58,197 bases of DNA, taken from Pseudomonas sp. AL03 (lineage in GTDB: Bacteria; Pseudomonadota; Gammaproteobacteria; Pseudomonadales; Pseudomonadaceae). The stretch is from contig NZ_JASBRE010000028.1 in NCBI RefSeq assembly GCF_029960815.1, forward strand, positions 1 to 58,197, given 5' to 3'. Below are positions 54,459 to 58,197 of the stretch, piece by piece. The position numbers were made by a program, and so were the translations under genes. Below the pieces are notes generated by a model, which saw only the letters and a program-made list of their open reading frames with translations, did no database searches and had not been told where the DNA came from. Position 1 is the stretch's first letter. The number at the start of each line of letters is the position of its first letter.

Positions 54459-54626
54459 ATGAAACCGACAACCCCCACTGAGCACCCTGACGAACCTCGG
54501 CCACCGGGTGAAGTCGAGCGCGACAACGACGCCCTGCGCCCGACCGATCCGACCCGACGCAAGGAAAGCGGCAAGGGCACAGACAGCGGTGAATCCACCG
54601 CACAGGAAACGGCAAAAACGCCCTGA
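54459..54626 (+). CDS. Tiny hydrophilic hypothetical protein
   Basis: This 55-aa Pro/Glu/Thr/Lys-rich, probably disordered protein begins MKPTTPTEHPDEPRPPGE. A strong GAGGAGAA site precedes the ATG, 12 bases after the previous stop, which supports translation. Such peptides are common and unnamed in Pseudomonas. Confidence 0.55.
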   Translation: MKPTTPTEHPDEPRPPGEVERDNDALRPTDPTRRKESGKGTDSGESTAQETAKTP

Positions 54627-54821
54627 TCAGCGCCTTTGCTTATCTGCACAGAGGGCGCTGGACTGGGGTTCAGCGTTCTTTCCGACCGCCATCAACATCG
54701 AAACCTGAAATTCAGAAGAAACTGAAGGATCTGAAAGCAGGGCAGAGCGTTGTGGTGACCTACACCGTTATATTGAAAATGACCCGTCATTACGACAGTT
54801 GAGTGTTAGCTCTATATATTT

Positions 54822-54841
54822 TTGTACAAGTTTTTGTACAA
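54822..54841. promoter_or_regulatory. Direct pair of TTGTACAA palindromes
   Basis: TTTTTGTACAAG occurs twice in direct succession, giving the self-complementary octamer TTGTACAA at 54822-54829 and 54834-54841 (12-base spacing). It is a candidate operator for a dimeric regulator in the AT-rich region. Confidence 0.4.
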
Positions 54842-55196
54842 GAATAATCAGTTTTAATGGTCGACTTGGTTAATCTAAGTCGCTTGTTAAAAATAGTATT
54901 TGGGCCGACATTTAATCAATGTTGTTTCGATAAATTTCATGTTCATATACGCGGACATATTCGAAAACTTCAATTAATATACTTCCCGTTCGCCCAGTGT
55001 CAGGGCTCTTTACCAGTGCATGGATTGCCAGGCCATTCCACTGGGCGAACACCTTCTCGACGTGCGATACAATCGCGCCCAGCAGCACATCAAAGTCATC
55101 AACCTGAAACTGGCGTCAACGAGTGAGCGGCTTATAAGAATCGAGTGTTGGTTAAGTACGCGGTTGAGGCGCTACTTGAAATGCCGGTTGGAATAT

Positions 55197-55233
55197 AAAA
55201 AAAACGGGCGATCTTAAGATCGCCCGTTTTTTT
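55197..55233. terminator. Strong bidirectional rho-independent terminator
   Basis: A perfect 11-base-pair stem (CGGGCGATCTT / AAGATCGCCCG, 55205-55226) is flanked by an A-run and a T-run. It isolates the following two-partner secretion genes from upstream transcription. Confidence 0.92.
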
Positions 55234-55293
55234 ATCCTTTAAATCTGAGCCTGAATTGATTTTGCGGATTGGGGCGCTGACGGTGCTGACGGC

Positions 55294-55330
55294 GCGGATG
55301 CGTGGGATGCGTGGGATGCGTGGGATGCGT
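55294..55330. repeat. GGGATGCGT tandem repeat
   Basis: About four copies of a 9-base unit (GGATGCGTG) lie just upstream of the TpsB gene. They could vary by slippage and change promoter spacing. Confidence 0.8.
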
Positions 55331-55423
55331 CGAGGGAGTCGAATAATTAATTGACGCCAGAATAGTGGCCATATAGCATTGCGCCACTATTTTGCTATCA
55401 GTCTCCATTTCGAGGGATCGAAC

Positions 55424-57130
55424 ATGTACCCACCCGCCCTCGTGGCGAGGTTGTGCCTGGCTTTGCTGTGCCTTTCTCCGCTAGATCTTGCTCACGCCGC
55501 TCCCACCCCCGGTGAAACCGATCTGATACGCGAACGTCAGGATCGCCTGCTCGAAGAGCAGCGTCGGCGTCTCGAAGAGCTCAAGGAATTGCCCGGCAAG
55601 GCCGCCAAACCCACGCAACCGACGGCCCCGGCCGACGCCCGTTGTTTTCCGATCAAGGGCATCGAACTCAAAGGCGCCGACAGTCTCTCCGAGAGCGAGA
55701 AAACTCGTCTGCTCAAGCCTTACATCGGCCAGTGCCTGGGTGTCACGCAGCTCAACGAGTTGCTGAAAGTCATCACCGACCACTACATCGAAAAAGGCTT
55801 GGTCACCAGCCGTGCCTACTTGCCGCAGCAGGATTTGTCCGGCGGGCATTTGAAGGTGCTGGTGGTCGAGGGGCGGCTTGAAGGTTTGAAGGGCGCAGAC
55901 GACAGCAAGCTGTCGGACCGTGAACTGGCCATGGCGTTTCCCGGCAAGACCGGTGACCTGGTCAATTTGCGGGAAATCGAGCAACTGGTCGATCAACTGA
56001 ACCGCTTGCCGTCGAACCAGGCGCAGATGGAGTTGACGCCGGGCAAGAACGTCGGTGGCAGCGAGGTGTTGGTCAAGAACACCCCGCAAAAGCCCTGGCG
56101 TGCCGGGTTGTCCCGCAGCAACGATGGCCAGCGCAGCACCGGCGAGCAGCAGTGGGGCACGACGTTTGATTGGGACAGCCCGCTCGGCCTGGCCGATCAG
56201 TTGATGCTGCGTGGTGGTCACGACGCGATAACCGATCACCAGCACACGTCCAACAACGCGCTGCTCTATTACAACCTGCCGTGGGGCTGGTGGAACGTCA
56301 GTTACACCTACAGCCAGAGCGAGTACCGCTCGCAAGCTCAAGCTAACGGCTTCAACTTCAAGCAGACCGGCGACAGCCAAAACCATCAGCTGCGCGCCGA
56401 ACGAGTGATCCACCGCGATGCCGTGAGCAAGACCTCCCTCAGCACCGGGCTCTCGTACCTGCGCACCAACAATTTCATCGAAGACAGCAAGCTCAAGCTG
56501 AGCAGCAACCGCCTCAGCGAAGCACAGTTCGGCATCAATCACGGTCGACGGGTCGGCAGTGCGTTCGTCAACCTCGACCTCGGTATGCAGCAAGGCATCG
56601 GCGCGTTCGACGCCCAGAGCAATGGCCATCCTGGTCCCGGCGAACCGGACGCGCGCTACCGCAAGTACACCGCCACCGCGAGTTACCTGCAGCCGTTCAA
56701 GGTGTGGGGCGAGTCGTTCAGTTTTACCAGCCTGATGACCGGCCAGCGCAGCGAAGACGTGCTGTTCAGCCCGCAGCGCACCAGCCTCGGCGGGCAGTCG
56801 TCGATTCGCGGTTACAAGGACCAATCCTTGTCCGGCGACAGCGGCGGCTACTGGCGCAACGACCTGCGCTGGAACCGCCCGGTAACGCTGGAATGGCTGC
56901 GCCCGGTGTTCGCCGAATACGGCACCAGCCTCGGCTACGACCAGGGCGTGATTCGGGGCGACCGCTACAACGGCGATCAACACGGACGCATGTCGAGCAA
57001 CTCGGCAGAGCTGTTTGCGCGCGGTCAGCAGGTGGCCGCCAGCGTGACGTTTGCCCATTCCCTGGAACGCCCGGACACCCTGACCGAGCGCGAAGCGCCG
57101 ATCTATTTCCGCGTGGATGTCTTCCTCTAA
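55424..57130 (+). CDS. Two-partner secretion transporter TpsB (ShlB/FhaC/HecB family)
   Basis: This 568-aa outer-membrane protein has a signal peptide (MYPPALVARLCLALLCLSPLDLAHA). A charged helix (LIRERQDRLLEEQRRRLEEL) plugs the barrel in FhaC. Two POTRA domains follow (CFPIKGIELKGADSLSESEKTRLL; then LNRLPSNQAQMELTPGKNVGGSEV), and then a 16-strand barrel with the IRGYKDQSLSGD motif that marks the conserved lid loop. It exports the exoprotein encoded next. The start is at 55424 (CGAGGGA site); an ATG at 55379 would spoil the signal peptide. Confidence 0.93.
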   Translation: MYPPALVARLCLALLCLSPLDLAHAAPTPGETDLIRERQDRLLEEQRRRLEELKELPGKAAKPTQPTAPADARCFPIKGIELKGADSLSESEKTRLLKPYIGQCLGVTQLNELLKVITDHYIEKGLVTSRAYLPQQDLSGGHLKVLVVEGRLEGLKGADDSKLSDRELAMAFPGKTGDLVNLREIEQLVDQLNRLPSNQAQMELTPGKNVGGSEVLVKNTPQKPWRAGLSRSNDGQRSTGEQQWGTTFDWDSPLGLADQLMLRGGHDAITDHQHTSNNALLYYNLPWGWWNVSYTYSQSEYRSQAQANGFNFKQTGDSQNHQLRAERVIHRDAVSKTSLSTGLSYLRTNNFIEDSKLKLSSNRLSEAQFGINHGRRVGSAFVNLDLGMQQGIGAFDAQSNGHPGPGEPDARYRKYTATASYLQPFKVWGESFSFTSLMTGQRSEDVLFSPQRTSLGGQSSIRGYKDQSLSGDSGGYWRNDLRWNRPVTLEWLRPVFAEYGTSLGYDQGVIRGDRYNGDQHGRMSSNSAELFARGQQVAASVTFAHSLERPDTLTEREAPIYFRVDVFL

Positions 57131-57155
57131 ATTCTGCTTTAAACGAGATTCGATC

Positions 57156-58197
57156 ATGGACGTTCGCCAACTGGCCTTTCTGGCCAGCCAACCTGCTGCT
57201 GCCGTAAAAACCCGTGAACACTTCTGGGGCATGCCCAAGCGAGGATTGGCGTTCCTGTTGGCCAACGTCATGTTCTGGCAGCCGATGTGGGCCCAGGCCG
57301 AGGGCATCGTCGTGGCGACGCCGGGCACCAGTCTCGGTCAGGCGGGTAATGGCGTGCCGATCGTCAACATCGCCACGCCCAATGGCAGCGGCCTGTCGCA
57401 TAACCAGTTCCACGAATACAACGTCAGCGCCCAAGGGGTCATCCTCAACAACGGTTCGACCCAGACCTTGGCCACGCAGTTGGGCGGCCTCATTATTGGC
57501 AACCCGCACCTGAAAAACAGCGGTGCGGCGCAGACGATCCTCAACGAAGTCATCGGCGGTAGCCCCAGCCAGTTGCGCGGTTACACCGAAGTGGCGGGAC
57601 AGTCGGCGCGCGTGATCGTCGCCAACCCGTATGGCATCAGTTGCAACGGTTGCGGTTTCATCAACACCCCGCGCGTGACCCTGACCACCGGCAAACCCGT
57701 GCTCGACGGCGGCGGTCGTCTGGATCGTTTCCAGGTCGATCAGGGCAGTGTCTCCATCGAGGGGACGGGCCTTGATGCCAGCCGTGTCGACCGCTTCGAA
57801 ATCATCACCCGCAGCGCGAAAATCAACGCTGAAATCCACGCGAAAAACCTGACCCTCATTGCCGGTCGCAACGACGTCAACGCCGACAATCTCAACGCCA
57901 CCGCCCGCGCCGACGACGGCAGCGCCAAGCCGCAATTGGCTATCGACTCCTCGGCCTTGGGTGGCATGTACGCCGGGGCGATCAAACTGGTCGGCACCGA
58001 AGCCGGGGTCGGCGTGAAGCTGGCCGGCAACCTGGCCGCCAGTGCCGGGGATATTCAGATCGACGTCAACGGCCACCTGAGCATGGTCAAAGCTACCGCC
58101 AGCAATGTCGTCGACATCAAAGCCAGAAGCCTCGATGCCCAAGGACCGGTGTACGCCGGAACGCAATTGGCCGTGCAGACTGCCGAAGACCTGGTCA
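57156..58197 (+). CDS. Two-partner secretion exoprotein TpsA (FhaB/CdiA-like), cut by the window end
   Basis: The first 347 residues of a filamentous haemagglutinin/CdiA-type protein are present; the frame is open at the right edge. An extended signal region (MDVRQLAFLASQPAAAV ... LAFLLANVMFWQPMWAQA) is followed by the TPS secretion domain (about 50-300). It includes QFHEYNVSAQGVILNNGSTQ, the NPYGISCNGCGFINTPR motif (about 157-173, with a Cys-x-x-Cys) and right-handed beta-helix repeats. It is secreted by the TpsB just upstream. The C terminus, which would show whether it carries a CDI toxin, is outside the window. Confidence 0.93.
   Translation, partial: MDVRQLAFLASQPAAAVKTREHFWGMPKRGLAFLLANVMFWQPMWAQAEGIVVATPGTSLGQAGNGVPIVNIATPNGSGLSHNQFHEYNVSAQGVILNNGSTQTLATQLGGLIIGNPHLKNSGAAQTILNEVIGGSPSQLRGYTEVAGQSARVIVANPYGISCNGCGFINTPRVTLTTGKPVLDGGGRLDRFQVDQGSVSIEGTGLDASRVDRFEIITRSAKINAEIHAKNLTLIAGRNDVNADNLNATARADDGSAKPQLAIDSSALGGMYAGAIKLVGTEAGVGVKLAGNLAASAGDIQIDVNGHLSMVKATASNVVDIKARSLDAQGPVYAGTQLAVQTAEDLV

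Larger units (their letters stand above)
54627..55423. other. AT-rich intergenic region upstream of the two-partner secretion genes
   Basis: No supported gene lies in these 800 bases. Base composition drops clearly from about 54760 to 54990 compared with the flanks. It holds two TTGTACAA palindromes, a 12-base inverted repeat (GTTCGCCCAGTG at 54988-54999 with its complement at 55039-55050), a strong terminator and a 9-base tandem repeat, the last two listed separately. It has the look of foreign or regulatory DNA. Confidence 0.6.

Noticed and set aside
55020..55217. 65-codon plus-strand frame in the AT-rich region
   Set aside because: There is no ribosome site or recognisable sequence, and it runs into the terminator stem.

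Overview
The window reads as chromosomal DNA of a fluorescent Pseudomonas, most likely the P. fluorescens/P. putida side of the genus. The evidence is high-GC coding sequence with Pseudomonas-type codon use, a DUF6124-type small gene behind a structured leader, REP/REPIN-type intergenic repeats, and a manganese-oxidase-type gene set that I recognise from P. putida GB-1. No rRNA, tRNA, IS element, prophage or CRISPR array was seen.

Layout. (1) 0.2-5.3 kb: metabolic and regulatory genes (a PhnB-like VOC protein, a TetR regulator overlapping a 3-hydroxyacyl-CoA dehydrogenase, an AraC regulator overlapping an ABC exporter). (2) 5.3-8.4 kb: a Gly/His/Asp-repeat secreted protein, gspF and gspG on the minus strand, and a divergent lytic transglycosylase. 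(3) 8.8-20.4 kb: a plus-strand operon led by a giant MnxG-like multicopper oxidase (about 1939 aa). It continues with a membrane-anchored beta-propeller protein, two SCO1/SenC copper chaperones, a cytochrome c/periplasmic-binding-protein fusion and a parvulin PPIase. (4) 20.7-30.3 kb: one dense operon with a receiver-only response regulator, a GspE ATPase, PilM/N/O-like proteins, a GspC/PilP-like protein, a GspD secretin, three pseudopilins and then the curli export genes csgE, csgF and csgG. (5) 31-32.7 kb: a frameshifted probable effector with a membrane partner, followed by repeats and the DUF6124 gene. (6) 33.7-39.3 kb: a minus-strand operon of two paralogous secreted proteins, csgB and a long csgA. 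(7) 39.5-48.0 kb: histidine kinase, second multicopper oxidase, SCO-cytochrome c fusion, second histidine kinase and an NtrC-type sigma54 activator (MnxS1 / McoA / MnxS2 / MnxR-like). (8) 48-54.6 kb: a small secreted protein, a methyltransferase, an orphan antitoxin, an ABC/FtsX/AttH lipoprotein operon and two tiny genes. (9) 55.4 kb to the end: a two-partner secretion pair, with the TpsA exoprotein running off the window.

The most interesting result is regulatory. Five sigma54-type (-24/-12) promoters can be read by eye: before the lytic transglycosylase, the MnxG operon, the secretion/csgEFG operon, the curlin operon and the second oxidase. Four of the five have CCCC-N6/7-GGGG palindromes upstream, and one 16-base version (CCCCCCAATAGTGGGG) is identical before the MnxG operon and the secretion operon. 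The only sigma54 activator in the window is the MnxR-like protein. I infer one MnxR/RpoN regulon that makes two multicopper oxidases, their copper-loading and redox helpers, a dedicated hybrid type II/type IV-pilus-like secretion machine and a curli fibre system. That would be a coordinated apparatus for extracellular metal (Mn) oxidation on an amyloid matrix. The functional link is inference; the gene order, overlaps and sites are read from the sequence.
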